DNA of 64,000 bases from Rhizobium mesoamericanum STM3625 (GCF_000312665.1 NZ_HF536772.1:560798-624797); one strand, 5' to 3'; numbered from the stretch's first letter, positions 26,411-36,514 are shown. Numbers and translations are program-made. The notes: a model not told the origin generated them from the letters alone.

Positions 26411-28950
26411 CATTGCTGAGCCCGCTCGTCTCCCTCGCCTTCCGTCTCGCGCTGCGCGAGTTGCGCGGCGGGCTAAACGGCTTCTACATTTTTCTGGCCT
26501 GCATCGCTCTCGGGACCGGTGCCATTGCGGCAGTCAATTCGGTTTCGCAATCGATTACCGATACGATCGCCACGCAAGGCCAGGAGATACTGGCCGGCGA
26601 CGTCCGATTCGAACTCAATAATCGCGAGGCGACCGAAGCGGAAATAGCATTTCTGCGCGGCTTCGGAGATGTGTCGGTTTCGACCGGTCTGCGCTCGATG
26701 GTACGCAAGCCCGACGGCTCGGATCAGGCCTTGGTCGAACTCAAAGCGGTCGACAGCGCCTATCCGCTCTACGGCACCTTCGAAGCGGAACCGAACTATC
26801 CTTTGCACGCGCTCCTTTCCGGACAGAGCGGCACCTATGGCGCCGTAGCCGCGCCGCTTCTTTTGGAGCGGCTCGGTCTTTCCGTTGGCGACGAGATCCT
26901 GCTCGGCAATGCCATTCTAAACATCACCGGTACAATCAAGGCGGAGCCGGATGCTGTTTCGGAAGGCTTCGGCTTTGCACCGCGTCTCCTGGTAAGCCGG
27001 GAGGCGCTGAAGGCGTCCGGCCTCATCCAGACTGGCAGCTTGGTCGAACACGATTACAAGATCCGCATGGATGACCCCGTCGAGAGAACCACGGTCGGCG
27101 ATCGGGCCGCGAAGGAATTTCCGTCGGCCGGCTGGTCGATTCGCACCAGCGACCGGGCAGCCCCGTCACTAACCGAGAACATTGAGCGGTTCTCGCAGTT
27201 CCTGACTCTCGTTGGACTGACAGCACTGATCGTCGGCGGCGTCGGCGTTGCCAATGCCGTGCGGGCTTTCCTCGATTCCAAGCGCACAACGATAGCGACG
27301 TTCAAATGTCTCGGCGCACCGGCGGCAACCGTCGTGCTGATCTATCTCTTTCAGATCGCAATCATTGCTTTCGGCGGCATAATTGTGGGCTTGGTCATCG
27401 GAGCTCTGGCACCGATCGTTGCGTCGCAATTCCTGGCGCAATTTCTGCCTGTTTCCACCGAGCTGACATTCTATCCCGGGGCCTTGGCCCTCGCAGTCCT
27501 GTTTGGCATTTTGACAACATTGGCCTTTGCCATCATGCCGCTCGGACACTCCCGCGAGGTTCCTGCGACAGCGCTCTTCCGCGAGCAGAGTTTTGAAGCG
27601 CGCGGGCTGCCCTCCTGGCCCTACATCCTTCTTGCCGCGGTCTTTCTCCTTGCGCTTGCCGGCCTTGCTGTCGCAACCGCCTACGATCGCTTCATTGCGG
27701 TCATCTTTGTCGGGGCGATCGCCTTCGCCTTTGTGATCCTGCGGCTGGTCGCTGCCGCCATTGCTTGGCTCGCTCGTCGCAGTCCACGCGTCAACTCGCC
27801 AGCCTTGCGCCTCGCGATCGGGAACATCCATCGGCCTGGTGCACTGACGCCCTCAGTCGTCCTGTCGCTCGGTCTTGGCCTTGCACTGCTCGTCACCCTC
27901 ACCCTGATTGATGGCAACATGCGCCAACAATTGACCGGACGCATGGCCGCCGGCGCGCCAAACTTCTTTTTCGTCGACATTCAGGGTTCCGAACTCGCGA
28001 AATTCCGCAACGTCATCAAAACCGGTTCCCCAGCTGGACACTTGGTCGAGGTCCCAATGCTGCGCGGTCGCATCCTCGCCTTCAACGGTGAGGACGTGAC
28101 GAAGCGGAAGGTCCCGCCGGCCGGCCAGTGGGTGCTGCGAGGTGACCGCGGCATCACCTATTCAGAAGCAGTACCGGAAAATGCATCGTTGACCGAGGGT
28201 TCGTGGTGGGCGAAGGATTACAGCGGTGAACCTCTGGTTTCCTTCTCTGCCGAGGAGGCAAAGGAACTCGGCCTGAAAATCGGCGATACCGTTACCGTCA
28301 ACGTGCTCGGCCGCAGCATCACAGCCAGGATCGCCAATCTGCGCAAGGTCGAGTGGGAATCGCTTTCCATCAACTTCGTGATGATCTTCTCACCAAATAC
28401 ATTCCGCAACGCCCCGCACGCTTGGCTGGCGACACTCACTGACCCGACGGCGACCACTGCCCAAGAGGCCTGGATCCTCAAGTCCGTGACAAATACATAT
28501 CCGACGATCACGAGCGTGCGCGTCAAGGATGCGATCGACATCGTAAATACCCTGGTGGCGCAGTTAGCAACGGCGATCCGCGCAGCCGCCTCGGTCGCAC
28601 TCATCGCATCGGTCCTCGTCCTTGCCGGCGCGCTGGCCGCGGGCAACCGTGCTCGCACCCACGATGCAGTCGTCCTCAAGACGCTGGGCGCGACGCGGCG
28701 AATGCTGATCCGCGCTTTTTGCTATGAATACCTCATTCTTGGTGCCGCGACCGCCGTATTCGCCCTTTTTGCCGGCGGCGTTGCGGCCTGGTTCATCACC
28801 GCAAGGATCATGCGTATTCCCTCGCACTTCCTGCCTGACGTTGCCTTCCTGACGTTGGTGACGGCCCTGGTGCTGACCGTCGGTATCGGTCTTATCGGCA
28901 CCTGGCGCATCTTGGGCCAGAAGGCGGCACCCGTTTTGCGCGAACTCTAA
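26407..28950 (+). CDS. ABC exporter permease (YbbP-like, two FtsX domains)
   Basis: 847 aa. There is a hydrophobic N-terminal helix, then a large periplasmic domain, a first FtsX core (helices around residues 258-290, 308-345 and 358-380), further central helices, a second periplasmic domain, and a C-terminal FtsX core. The duplicated FtsX layout and length match YbbP, the predicted lysophospholipid or toxic-compound exporter partner of YbbA. It starts by ATGA overlap with the ATPase gene and closes the operon. Confidence 0.9.
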   Translation: MTLLSPLVSLAFRLALRELRGGLNGFYIFLACIALGTGAIAAVNSVSQSITDTIATQGQEILAGDVRFELNNREATEAEIAFLRGFGDVSVSTGLRSMVRKPDGSDQALVELKAVDSAYPLYGTFEAEPNYPLHALLSGQSGTYGAVAAPLLLERLGLSVGDEILLGNAILNITGTIKAEPDAVSEGFGFAPRLLVSREALKASGLIQTGSLVEHDYKIRMDDPVERTTVGDRAAKEFPSAGWSIRTSDRAAPSLTENIERFSQFLTLVGLTALIVGGVGVANAVRAFLDSKRTTIATFKCLGAPAATVVLIYLFQIAIIAFGGIIVGLVIGALAPIVASQFLAQFLPVSTELTFYPGALALAVLFGILTTLAFAIMPLGHSREVPATALFREQSFEARGLPSWPYILLAAVFLLALAGLAVATAYDRFIAVIFVGAIAFAFVILRLVAAAIAWLARRSPRVNSPALRLAIGNIHRPGALTPSVVLSLGLGLALLVTLTLIDGNMRQQLTGRMAAGAPNFFFVDIQGSELAKFRNVIKTGSPAGHLVEVPMLRGRILAFNGEDVTKRKVPPAGQWVLRGDRGITYSEAVPENASLTEGSWWAKDYSGEPLVSFSAEEAKELGLKIGDTVTVNVLGRSITARIANLRKVEWESLSINFVMIFSPNTFRNAPHAWLATLTDPTATTAQEAWILKSVTNTYPTITSVRVKDAIDIVNTLVAQLATAIRAAASVALIASVLVLAGALAAGNRARTHDAVVLKTLGATRRMLIRAFCYEYLILGAATAVFALFAGGVAAWFITARIMRIPSHFLPDVAFLTLVTALVLTVGIGLIGTWRILGQKAAPVLREL

Positions 28951-28989
28951 TCGGCCGACCCAGAAATTCACCTCACCTTACGGCGATTT

Positions 28990-29005
28990 AACCCGATCTC
29001 GGGTT
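28990..29005 (+). other. Short inverted repeat after the YbbP-like gene
   Basis: AACCCGA (28990-28996) and TCGGGTT (28999-29005) with a 2-nt centre, 40 nt past the permease stop. With no T run it is at best a weak terminator; it may also be the outer part of the following leader RNA. Confidence 0.35.
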
Positions 29006-29029
29006 GCAAGGGCCTTGTTTGCGAAAGCC

Positions 29030-29130
29030 GAAAGGCTCATATTGTATGCAGGCATGCTGGGGCTCCGCAGCGGCGCCCGGGTTGTTGCGCCCGCCAACCG
29101 TGTACACACCGGAGCTTGTAAGAGGAAACT
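29030..29130 (+). ncRNA. Probable ybhL-type leader RNA of the BI-1 gene
   Basis: The 5' region of the BI-1 (YbhL-type) gene has GC-rich complementary segments, such as GGGGCTCC and GGCGCCC between about 29056 and 29090, just before the start codon. A conserved leader element, the ybhL motif, is established upstream of ybhL-type genes in Rhizobiales. The position and context fit; I have not aligned the sequence to the Rfam model, so the exact ends are approximate. Confidence 0.5.
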
Positions 29131-29859
29131 ATGGCTGACCTTCGTAACTACCAAGGCCGCGTACAGACTGGCGAGATGATCGACCAGGGACTGCGCAGCT
29201 ATATGCTCAAGGTCTACAACCTGATGGCGCTCGGTCTGGCGATCACGGGTGTAGCCGCCTATCTAGGCTTCAATTTCGCCGTCCAAGACGGTCAACTGAC
29301 GCAGTTTGGCGTTTTGCTTTTCCAGTCGCCGCTCCGCTGGGTGGTCATTCTTGCACCGCTGGCTGCCGTGTTCTTCCTGAGCTTCAGGATCAATCGGATG
29401 AGCGTTGCCGCCGCGCAGACGACCTTCTGGGTCTACGCCGCATTGGTGGGGCTATCGCTTTCGTCGATCTTCCTGGTCTATACGCAGTCGAGCATCACAC
29501 AGACGTTCTTCGTAACGGCAGCTTCTTTCGGTGCACTCTCGCTGTACGGCTACACGACCAAGCGTGATCTCTCCGCGATGGGCTCATTCCTGATCATGGG
29601 CCTCTTCGGTCTGATCATCGCGTCGATCGTGAACATATTCCTGGCATCGTCGGCACTTCAGTTCGCAGTTTCGGTGATCGGCGTCCTGATCTTCGCAGGC
29701 CTTACCGCTTACGATACGCAGCGCATCAAAGAACTGTACTACGAAGCCGACGGTGCGGATGTTGCCGGCCGCAAGGCCATTATGGGTGCACTGACGCTTT
29801 ATCTAGACTTCATCAACCTTTTCATGTTCCTCCTGCAGTTCATGGGCGACCGCAAGTAA
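29131..29859 (+). CDS. Bax inhibitor-1 (BI-1)/YbhL-YccA family membrane protein
   Basis: 242 aa with seven hydrophobic helices and a short hydrophilic N-terminus. GLRSYMLKVYNLMALGLAITG near the start and the C-terminal GLTAYDTQRIKELY with the conserved Asp match the BI-1/TMBIM family, whose bacterial members are pH-sensitive calcium leak channels or FtsH modulators. Start with AGAGGAA upstream. Monocistronic, with a probable leader RNA in front and a strong terminator behind. Confidence 0.93.
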   Translation: MADLRNYQGRVQTGEMIDQGLRSYMLKVYNLMALGLAITGVAAYLGFNFAVQDGQLTQFGVLLFQSPLRWVVILAPLAAVFFLSFRINRMSVAAAQTTFWVYAALVGLSLSSIFLVYTQSSITQTFFVTAASFGALSLYGYTTKRDLSAMGSFLIMGLFGLIIASIVNIFLASSALQFAVSVIGVLIFAGLTAYDTQRIKELYYEADGADVAGRKAIMGALTLYLDFINLFMFLLQFMGDRK

Positions 29860-29880
29860 GAAATAGGAACGCTATCGAAA

Positions 29881-29906
29881 AAGGCGGCTTCGGCCGCCTT
29901 TTTTTG
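29881..29906 (+). terminator. Intrinsic terminator of the BI-1 gene
   Basis: Perfect stem AAGGCGGC (29881-29888) / GCCGCCTT (29893-29900) with a TTCG tetraloop, followed by TTTTT. It is 21 nt past the stop and is one of the clearest terminators in the window. Confidence 0.95.
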
Positions 29907-29969
29907 TTGCCTGGCTCTGCGGAGAATGATTTCTGAAGGAGCCCATTGTCATTTCCGATGGCTGACTGA

Positions 29970-30527
29970 ATGCCCATCTTCCTCCGCGATGCTTGCTCAT
30001 TCGACCTTCCCACGATCACAGCGATCTATCGAGAAGCCGTCCTGAATGGTGTCGCAAGTTATGAGATCGCCCCGCCTGAACAGGGCGAGATGGCGGCGCG
30101 CTTTTCCGCAATCACCGGCCAGGGTTATCCGTACATCGCCGCGATCGACGAGGGTGGCAGCCTGCTTGGTTACGCCTATGCCTCAGCCTTCCGCACACGG
30201 CCGGCCTACCGTTGGATGGTCGAGGATTCGATCTACCTGGGGCCTGAGGCACGCGGCAGGGGAATTGGAACGCTGCTGCTCACCGAACTGATCCGACGTT
30301 GCACGGATCTTGGCTTTCGCCAGATGGTGGCCGTCATCGGCGGCGCACATCCGGCGTCGATCGCCTTGCATCAGGCACTCGGCTTCGAGGAAACCGGCCG
30401 CCTGAAAGGAACGGGCTACAAGCATGGCCGCTGGCTCGATACCATGATCATGCAGCGCCCCTTGGGTGATGGGTCGGCATCAGACCCCGACACCTCGACC
30501 TATCCGGGCACTCTGTTCAAAGCTTGA
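29970..30527 (+). CDS. GNAT N-acetyltransferase, phosphinothricin acetyltransferase-like
   Basis: 185 aa. The start motif with ATG 29970 leads into RDACSFDLPTITAIYREAV, and the acetyl-CoA loop is EARGRGIGTLLLTELI (about residues 92-107). The pattern YAYASAFRTRPAYRW and FEETGRLKGTGYKHGRWLDT is typical of the Pat/MddA subgroup that acetylates phosphinothricin or methionine sulfoximine-like compounds. The exact substrate is inferred from family. It converges on the DUF2794 gene with 6 nt between them. Confidence 0.87.
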   Translation: MPIFLRDACSFDLPTITAIYREAVLNGVASYEIAPPEQGEMAARFSAITGQGYPYIAAIDEGGSLLGYAYASAFRTRPAYRWMVEDSIYLGPEARGRGIGTLLLTELIRRCTDLGFRQMVAVIGGAHPASIALHQALGFEETGRLKGTGYKHGRWLDTMIMQRPLGDGSASDPDTSTYPGTLFKA

Positions 30528-30533
30528 GCCGAG

Positions 30534-30935
30534 CTACGTCTCCACCAGCTTCAAGACCTTGTTGAAGACCTTCAAGACCTGCTGTAATTCGTGCCCGCGC
30601 TTCAGGATGACGCCGTGCGTGTTAATGACGGAGTAGGCACCCTGCTTGGCGGCGAGCCTCGGATTCTTCTCGATACGAAAGAGCGGCATTTCGCCCGATC
30701 GCTTGAAAACCGAGAAGATCGCGCGGTCTTTCAGATGATCGATCGCATAATCCCGCCACTCACCATCCCCGACCATGCGGCCGTAGATCCACAGGATTGC
30801 GTCCAGCTCGCGACGGTGAAAGGTGACCGGCGGTGGGTCCTTGCTCTGCTTGTATTCCTTGAGATCTACGACGACTGAGGAACTGTTCTCGGCCGATCGG
30901 CTTTCGCCGCGCCGCAAATCCTGCTGATCTGTCAT
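30534..30935 (-). CDS. DUF2794 domain protein
   Basis: 133 aa from ATG 30935, preceded by GGGAG; the ATG at 31001 is not supported. The sequence VTFHRRELDAILWIYGRMVGDGEWRDYAIDHLKDRAIFS, described here only by its position (about residues 37-75), and the downstream PLFRIEKNPRL are the DUF2794 core, a small soluble family largely confined to Alphaproteobacteria. The function is unknown. It is a single-gene unit. Confidence 0.85.
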   Translation of the reverse strand: MTDQQDLRRGESRSAENSSSVVVDLKEYKQSKDPPPVTFHRRELDAILWIYGRMVGDGEWRDYAIDHLKDRAIFSVFKRSGEMPLFRIEKNPRLAAKQGAYSVINTHGVILKRGHELQQVLKVFNKVLKLVET

Positions 30936-31298
30936 CAGTCTCCCTGTGCCTCCGCTCGTGACAGGAGAATGACAGTTTGCCTTAGCGTTTATAAATTGCA
31001 AGCGGGCGATCAGTCACATTAATCATAGTCTGTGCAATCTCCCGAGTGCCGCAATTCAGTCAAAACAGCGCCTCATTTGCAAGGGAAATTCCCTCACGAC
31101 TGCGCCGCGGGGCCATTCGGCCCGGCGTTGTACACGAATTGCGCATGATCATTTTGCCAGATCGGTCTGCCAAAGGGGTTGTGTGCGAGTTTGGCGCCAG
31201 CGCGCCAAAGGGCCCGGCTGACCGTATCGACCTTAACCCCAGCCCCGAATACGTTCAGCCGGGCCGCCCCTTTTCCATCCGCTCATGCAGATGAAACA
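30936..31298. other. Intergenic region with a 20-bp inverted repeat and a doubtful small ORF
   Basis: 363 nt. TTTGGCGC (31190-31197) and GCGCCAAA (31202-31209) with centre CAGC form a perfect 8-bp repeat, possibly an operator or hairpin. A forward frame from 31046 (or from ATG 31145) to 31294 has a coding-like third-position bias in its second half but no recognisable domain or good ribosome site. The remainder would hold the promoter of the DUF2794 gene. Confidence 0.35.
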
Positions 31299-32036
31299 TC
31301 AGATGTTCTTCCCGGCCATGACGACTGCCGCTCCCAGGATCGCAGATGGATTGCCGTCAGCAGTGGAGGTTTGAAGTAGAATAGCACAGCCCTCAAGGTC
31401 CGGCTTCTGCATTACGCTTGCCGGCAGCGTCAAGCTCGTTTCCTTGCCTTCCCACATGCCAACGGTCTCCACATCGGCAACGCTGTTGAGGTAGGCAATC
31501 TTCTGGCCGCTGTTTTCGCCCTTCTCCACGTCGATAGTTTTCTCCCGGTTGAAATAGACCATGACGACATTGGCCTTGCCTTGCCCTGCCCCGATCTTGA
31601 TCTCGAGTTGGTCGTCGCGCATCTCAGCCTTCACCGGCACTGTCAGGCCCATGCCTTCGGCTGCATAATCATCTATCTTCTTATTGATCGTGCTGAGATC
31701 GGCGCCTGCGACGTGGTCACGGCCATTGATGATGACCTGAGGCGTATAGACGTTGGCACGGCCCATCGACTGCGCGTAACCATACTGCCGCTCGGTATTT
31801 TCCTTGGAACTCAGCGTATCGGCCCATCCCATGTAGTTCCAATAATCGACATGATAGGCGAGAGCGATGACGCCCCCGGCCTCGACGAGCCTACGGAAAG
31901 CCGCATCGGCTGGAGGACAAGAAGAACATCCCTGTGAGGTGAAGAGTTCAACGACACCTTTCGGCGCGTCCTGGGCAAAAAGTGGGCTGGCAAGCGCCAC
32001 ACTTGCAACCAGAGAAATCAGAAACCGCGGGGACAT
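31299..32036 (-). CDS. DUF1223 periplasmic thioredoxin-fold protein
   Basis: 245 aa with a signal peptide (about residues 1-21). The motif LFTSQGCSSCPPAD puts Cys37 and Cys40 in a CxxC redox-like site, then HVDYWNYMGWADTL and YTPQVIINGRDHV follow, all diagnostic of DUF1223, a thioredoxin-like family common in Alphaproteobacteria. Probably a secreted oxidoreductase or metal-related protein; no partner gene is adjacent and the function is unknown. Monocistronic. Confidence 0.88.
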   Translation of the reverse strand: MSPRFLISLVASVALASPLFAQDAPKGVVELFTSQGCSSCPPADAAFRRLVEAGGVIALAYHVDYWNYMGWADTLSSKENTERQYGYAQSMGRANVYTPQVIINGRDHVAGADLSTINKKIDDYAAEGMGLTVPVKAEMRDDQLEIKIGAGQGKANVVMVYFNREKTIDVEKGENSGQKIAYLNSVADVETVGMWEGKETSLTLPASVMQKPDLEGCAILLQTSTADGNPSAILGAAVVMAGKNI

Positions 32037-32208
32037 TCATGCACCTTTTCTTCAGCACCCACTGCCACGCTTCGCCGCAGGTTCCGATGTCTGAACGTAG
32101 AGATAATGGTTCTGAACCGAAACGGAAAGTCACGAAGGGGTGAGACCAAGCTCCGGAGAAGCTAACAGAAACACATCAGCGTGACCGGGCATTTAATACG
32201 TTGCGCTC

Positions 32209-32242
32209 AAACAAAAGCCGCCGGAAATCCCTTTCCGGCGGC
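32209..32242 (-). terminator. Intrinsic terminator of acnA
   Basis: GCCGCCGGAAA (32217-32227) and TTTCCGGCGGC (32232-32242) form a perfect 11-bp stem with a 4-nt loop. The reverse strand continues with a T-rich run. It lies 26 nt past the acnA stop. Confidence 0.92.
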
Positions 32243-32267
32243 CATTGTCATGGACGTCTGTTAACAA

Positions 32268-34958
32268 TCAGGCAGCGAGGTCGCGCAGAACCGTCTGCAG
32301 GATGCCGCCGTTGTTGAGGTAGATCACTTCGTCGAGCGTATCGACACGCGACAGCAGCGGAACTTCCTTCACCGTGCCGTCACCGTAGGTAATCTTGGCG
32401 ATCTTCTTTTCGCGCGGCTTGATGTTCTCAAGGCCTTCGATGGTGACGAGTTCGTCGCCCTTAAGCCCGAGACTCTGCCAAGTCGTACCCTCTTCGAACA
32501 CGAAGGGGATGACGCCCATACCGACCAGGTTCGAACGGTGAATACGCTCGAAGGACTGAGCGATCACTGCCTTGACACCGAGCAGGTTGGTGCCCTTCGC
32601 CGCCCAGTCGCGCGACGAGCCGTTGCCATACTCGACACCAGCGAAGATGACGAGCGGAACGCCCTCAGCCTTGTACTGCATGGCCGCGTCGTAGATCGAT
32701 TCCTCTTCCTTCGACGGATAGTGGATGGTGTAGCCGCCTTCCTTGCCGTTCGGGCCGAGCATGTGGTTGCGGATGCGGATGTTGGCAAACGTGCCGCGCA
32801 TCATCACTTCATGGTTACCGCGCCGCGTGCCGTACTGATTGAAGTCGGCCACGGTGACGCCGTTGCCGAGCAGATAGGAACCTGCCGGTGAGGCAGCCTT
32901 GATCGAGCCAGCCGGCGAAATGTGGTCGGTCGTGATCTTATCGCCGAAGAGGCCAAGAACACGAGCGCCCTTGATGTCGGAGGTGCCGGCACCCTTTTTG
33001 CCCATGCCAACGAAGTACGGTGGGTTCTGCACGTAAGTCGACTTATCGTCCCAAGCATAGGTCTTGCCGGCAGGAACGTCGACAGCCTGCCAGTTGGCGT
33101 CGCCCTTAAAGACGTCGGCATACTTCGTTTCGTAGAGTTCGCGGGTGACATACTTCTGGATGAAGTCCTGCACCTCGTGCGAGGTCGGCCAGATGTCCTT
33201 GAGATAGACCGGGTTGCCGTTCTGGTCCTCGCCGATGGGCTCCTTGGTCAGATCCTTTTGGACCGATCCTGCGAGCGCGTAGGCGACGACGAGTGGCGGC
33301 GAGGCCAGGTAGTTCGCCTGGACGTCCGGCGAGATGCGGCCTTCGAAGTTACGGTTGCCAGAGAGAACGCCAGAAACGATCAGGCCCTTGTCGTTGATCG
33401 TCTTCGAGATCGGCGCCGGCAGCGGACCGGAGTTGCCGATGCAGGTCGTGCAGCCGAAGCCGACGAGGTTGAAGCCGAGCTTGTCGAGGTCGGCTTGAAG
33501 GCCGGACTTGGCGAGGTATTCGCCTACGACCTGCGATCCCGGTGCCAGCGAGGTCTTGACCCACGGCTTGGACTTCAGGCCCTTGGCAACTGCGTTGCGA
33601 GCGAGAAGGCCGGCGGCGATCAGAACCGACGGATTGGAGGTGTTGGTGCAGGAAGTGATGGCAGCGATGGCAACGTCGCCATGGCCGAGATCGAAGTCGG
33701 TGCCTTCAACCGGGTAGCGGTTGGCGAGCTGGCCGGGCTTCTTATAGTCGGCATCCATCGAACCGGCAAAACCGGAAGCGATGTTTTCAAGCGGGATGCG
33801 GCCCTCCGGACGCTTCGGGCCGGCCATGGCAGGCACGACGTCGCCGAGGTCGAGTTCCAGCGTGTCGCTGAAGACGAGGTCCGAACCGTCGCCTTGGCGC
33901 CACATGCCCTGCGCCTTCGAATAGGCTTCAACGAGAGCGATGCGGTCCTTGGTGCGGCCCGACATGTTGAGGTAGTTGATGGTTTCGCCGTCGACCGGGA
34001 AGAAACCGCAGGTCGCACCGTATTCCGGCCCCATGTTGCCGATCGTCGCACGGTCGGCGAGCGGCATGTTGTCAAGGCCCGGCCCGAAGAATTCAACGAA
34101 CTTGGAAACCACGCCTTTCTTGCGCAGCATCTGCACGACCATCAGCACGAGGTCGGTCGCCGTGACGCCTTCCTTCAGCTTGCCGGTGAGCTTGAAGCCG
34201 ATGACTTCAGGCAGGAGCATCGAGACCGGCTGGCCGAGCATGGCCGCTTCCGCTTCGATACCACCGACACCCCAGCCAAGAACGCCAAGACCGTTGATCA
34301 TCGTCGTGTGCGAGTCGGTGCCGACGCAGGTGTCGGGGTAAGCGATGGTCTCGCCGTCCTCTTCTTTCGTCCACACGGTCTGGCCGAGATATTCGAGGTT
34401 GACTTGGTGACAGATGCCAGTGCCAGGAGGAACGACGCGGAAGTTCTTGAATGCCTGCTGGCCCCACTTCAGGAAGCGATAGCGCTCGCCGTTGCGCTGA
34501 TATTCCAGCTCGACGTTCTTGGCGAAAGCCTGCGGCGTGCCGAATTCGTCGACGATAACGGAATGATCGATGACGAGGTCGACGGGAACCAGCGGGTTGA
34601 TCTTCTCGGGGTCGCCACCGAGCGAAACCATCGCGTCACGCATGGCGGCCAGGTCGACGACGGCCGGAACGCCGGTGAAGTCCTGCATCAGCACACGCGC
34701 GGGACGATAAGCGATTTCGTTTTCGACAGCACCCTTGTTATTAAGCCATTCGGCAACGGCCAGAATGTGTTCCCTGGTCACCGACTGACCGTCTTCGAAG
34801 CGAAGCAGGTTCTCGAGCAGAACCTTCATCGAGTAGGGAAGCTTCGAGACACCCGGCAGGCCATTCGCCTCAGCCTTCGGCAGGCTGAAATAGACGTAGT
34901 CCTTTCCGTTCACGGTGAGCGTGGAACGACAATTGAAGCTGTCAAGAGATTTAGACAC
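32268..34958 (-). CDS. acnA: Aconitate hydratase A
   Basis: 896 aa from GTG 34958 ([10 protein letters not shown]), with GGGG upstream; a start at 34988 gives ten extra residues unlike the family. [10 protein letters not shown] and CTTCIGNSG hold the three Cys ligands of the 4Fe-4S cluster, and [29 protein letters not shown] and [16 protein letters not shown] are hallmarks of the AcnA/IRP1 type. It interconverts citrate and isocitrate in the TCA cycle, and apo forms can bind RNA. A single-gene unit, divergent from the ccm cluster. Confidence 0.98.
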   Translation of the reverse strand: MSKSLDSFNCRSTLTVNGKDYVYFSLPKAEANGLPGVSKLPYSMKVLLENLLRFEDGQSVTREHILAVAEWLNNKGAVENEIAYRPARVLMQDFTGVPAVVDLAAMRDAMVSLGGDPEKINPLVPVDLVIDHSVIVDEFGTPQAFAKNVELEYQRNGERYRFLKWGQQAFKNFRVVPPGTGICHQVNLEYLGQTVWTKEEDGETIAYPDTCVGTDSHTTMINGLGVLGWGVGGIEAEAAMLGQPVSMLLPEVIGFKLTGKLKEGVTATDLVLMVVQMLRKKGVVSKFVEFFGPGLDNMPLADRATIGNMGPEYGATCGFFPVDGETINYLNMSGRTKDRIALVEAYSKAQGMWRQGDGSDLVFSDTLELDLGDVVPAMAGPKRPEGRIPLENIASGFAGSMDADYKKPGQLANRYPVEGTDFDLGHGDVAIAAITSCTNTSNPSVLIAAGLLARNAVAKGLKSKPWVKTSLAPGSQVVGEYLAKSGLQADLDKLGFNLVGFGCTTCIGNSGPLPAPISKTINDKGLIVSGVLSGNRNFEGRISPDVQANYLASPPLVVAYALAGSVQKDLTKEPIGEDQNGNPVYLKDIWPTSHEVQDFIQKYVTRELYETKYADVFKGDANWQAVDVPAGKTYAWDDKSTYVQNPPYFVGMGKKGAGTSDIKGARVLGLFGDKITTDHISPAGSIKAASPAGSYLLGNGVTVADFNQYGTRRGNHEVMMRGTFANIRIRNHMLGPNGKEGGYTIHYPSKEEESIYDAAMQYKAEGVPLVIFAGVEYGNGSSRDWAAKGTNLLGVKAVIAQSFERIHRSNLVGMGVIPFVFEEGTTWQSLGLKGDELVTIEGLENIKPREKKIAKITYGDGTVKEVPLLSRVDTLDEVIYLNNGGILQTVLRDLAA

Positions 34959-35216
34959 GAGAGACCCCGTTTCTGATAGCGAACACAATCGTGCGGACGC
35001 CTATGCACGTAATGCACATCAGGATGCGGGTACGGCCATTTCCGCTGTCCGCACGTGGAGCGAAGCCCATGTTCGGCGCAAGGATGAAATTCACGCCGAC
35101 CGCTGGCGTGGTTGCGGGTCTTATAGATAATTTCTATGAAAGGTGCCAGAGAGTGCGTGACCCATTTCGGATTTTTTTGCATTGCGATGACTGAAAAATT
35201 AAACCACGGAAAAGTC
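34959..35216. promoter_or_regulatory. Divergent promoter region of acnA and ccmA
   Basis: 258 nt between the two start codons, so it must carry both promoters. I see no clear operator; a T-rich stretch (ATTTTTTTGC around 35169-35180) lies just before ccmA. A frame from 35136 runs into ccmA but is not conserved in type. Confidence 0.4.
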
Positions 35217-35858
35217 ATGCATCTGGCGGCCGCCAATCTGGCCGCGCGCCGAGGAGAAGACCTGATCTTCGAGGGCGTATCCTTTCGCCTGGAATCTGGC
35301 GAAGCACTGGTTCTGACAGGCAAAAATGGATCCGGAAAGTCCACTTTGCTGCGCGTGGTTGCCGGTCTACTGCATCAGGAAAGAGGCTCGGTGAGCTTCA
35401 CCGATGCGCAGGGCAACACTCTCCGCCGGGTCGGCGAAATCAGTCACTATCTAGGCCATCGCAATGCAATGAAGAGCGAACTGACGGTCGCCGAAAACCT
35501 CGATTTCTGGCGCCGCTTTCTTGGACAAACGCACACTGCCGTTTCCATAGATGAGGCCGCCGAGGCGGTTGGGCTTGGAGGGATCACGCACCTCCCCTTC
35601 GGCTACCTCTCGGCCGGCCAGCAACGCCGCTTTGCTTTTGCCAAGCTGCTTATCACCTACCGACCGGTATGGATCCTTGACGAACCGACCGCAGCGCTGG
35701 ACGCAAGCGGCGACCACCTCTTTGCCGAACTTGTCGAGGCCCATCGCCGCAAGGGCGGGATCGTGCTTGCAGCAACCCACCAGCCCCTTGGTCTGGCCGA
35801 GGCACAGGAATTGCGGATGGCGGGATTTTCCCATTCCGGACCGGGAGTATGGGAATGA
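35217..35858 (+). CDS. ccmA: Haem exporter ATP-binding protein CcmA
   Basis: 213 aa from ATG 35217 (MHLAAANLAA), with GGA 7 nt before; ATG 35187 is an alternative. Walker A GKNGSGKST (35-43), signature LSAGQQRRFAFAKLL and Walker B WILDEPTAALD are intact. CcmA with CcmB, CcmC and CcmD loads haem onto CcmE for cytochrome c maturation (system I). First gene of a five-gene cluster, overlapping ccmB. Confidence 0.95.
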   Translation: MHLAAANLAARRGEDLIFEGVSFRLESGEALVLTGKNGSGKSTLLRVVAGLLHQERGSVSFTDAQGNTLRRVGEISHYLGHRNAMKSELTVAENLDFWRRFLGQTHTAVSIDEAAEAVGLGGITHLPFGYLSAGQQRRFAFAKLLITYRPVWILDEPTAALDASGDHLFAELVEAHRRKGGIVLAATHQPLGLAEAQELRMAGFSHSGPGVWE

Positions 35859-36514
35859 CCGCACTTCTGTTGCGCGATCTCAGACTCTCGATCCGCGCGG
35901 GCGGCGGCGCGCTGATCGGCGTCCTCTTCTTCCTGACCGTCGTCGCAGTCATCCCCTTCGGCGTCGGGCCCGATCTGGCACTGCTGTCTCGCATTGGCCC
36001 GGCCATCGTCTGGATCGGCGCACTGCTTGCAGCTCTTCTCGGCCTTGACCGGCTGTTTCAGGCCGAGCGTGACGACGGCTCGCTCGATCTCATGTTGATG
36101 CAGGAGACCCCGCTTGTCCTGACGGTGCTGGTCAAGTGCCTGGCACACTGGGTCGCCACCAGCCTGCCGCTCGTCATCGCCTCACCGTTGCTCGGCCTTT
36201 TCATGAACATGAGCGAGACGGCGATCGGCGCGACGATGTTGACGCTGCTGGTCGGTTCGCCTGCTATTACTTTTATCGGCGCCGTCGGCGCGGCCGTTGC
36301 CGTCGCCCTGCCCCGCGGCGGCCTGCTCGTCTCAATCCTGGTGCTACCCCTGACCATCCCCGTGCTGATCTTTGGGGTTAGCGCTACTTATGCGGCCGTC
36401 GAGGAACCGTCGCCCTTCCTGCCGCCTTTCCTAATCCTCGTCGCACTCACGTTGTTCTTCGCCGTCATAGGTCCGGCGGCGGCGGCATTGGCGCTGCGCA
36501 ACACATCGGATTGA
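35855..36514 (+). CDS. ccmB: Haem exporter permease CcmB
   Basis: 219 aa from ATG 35855, whose ATGA overlaps the ccmA stop and which has GGGAG at good spacing; ATG 35849 is too close to that site. Six hydrophobic helices. FFLTVVAVIPFGVGPDLALL and ERDDGSLDLMLMQETPL are the conserved CcmB segments. It forms the membrane part of the CcmAB ABC complex that frees holo-CcmE from CcmC. Length matches the E. coli protein (220 aa). Confidence 0.95.
   Translation: MTALLLRDLRLSIRAGGGALIGVLFFLTVVAVIPFGVGPDLALLSRIGPAIVWIGALLAALLGLDRLFQAERDDGSLDLMLMQETPLVLTVLVKCLAHWVATSLPLVIASPLLGLFMNMSETAIGATMLTLLVGSPAITFIGAVGAAVAVALPRGGLLVSILVLPLTIPVLIFGVSATYAAVEEPSPFLPPFLILVALTLFFAVIGPAAAALALRNTSD

Noticed and set aside
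32922..34976. 684-aa forward frame opposite acnA
   Set aside because: It mirrors acnA codons in a GC-rich gene; composition is full of Asp, Arg, Val and His as in antisense shadows and there is no domain.
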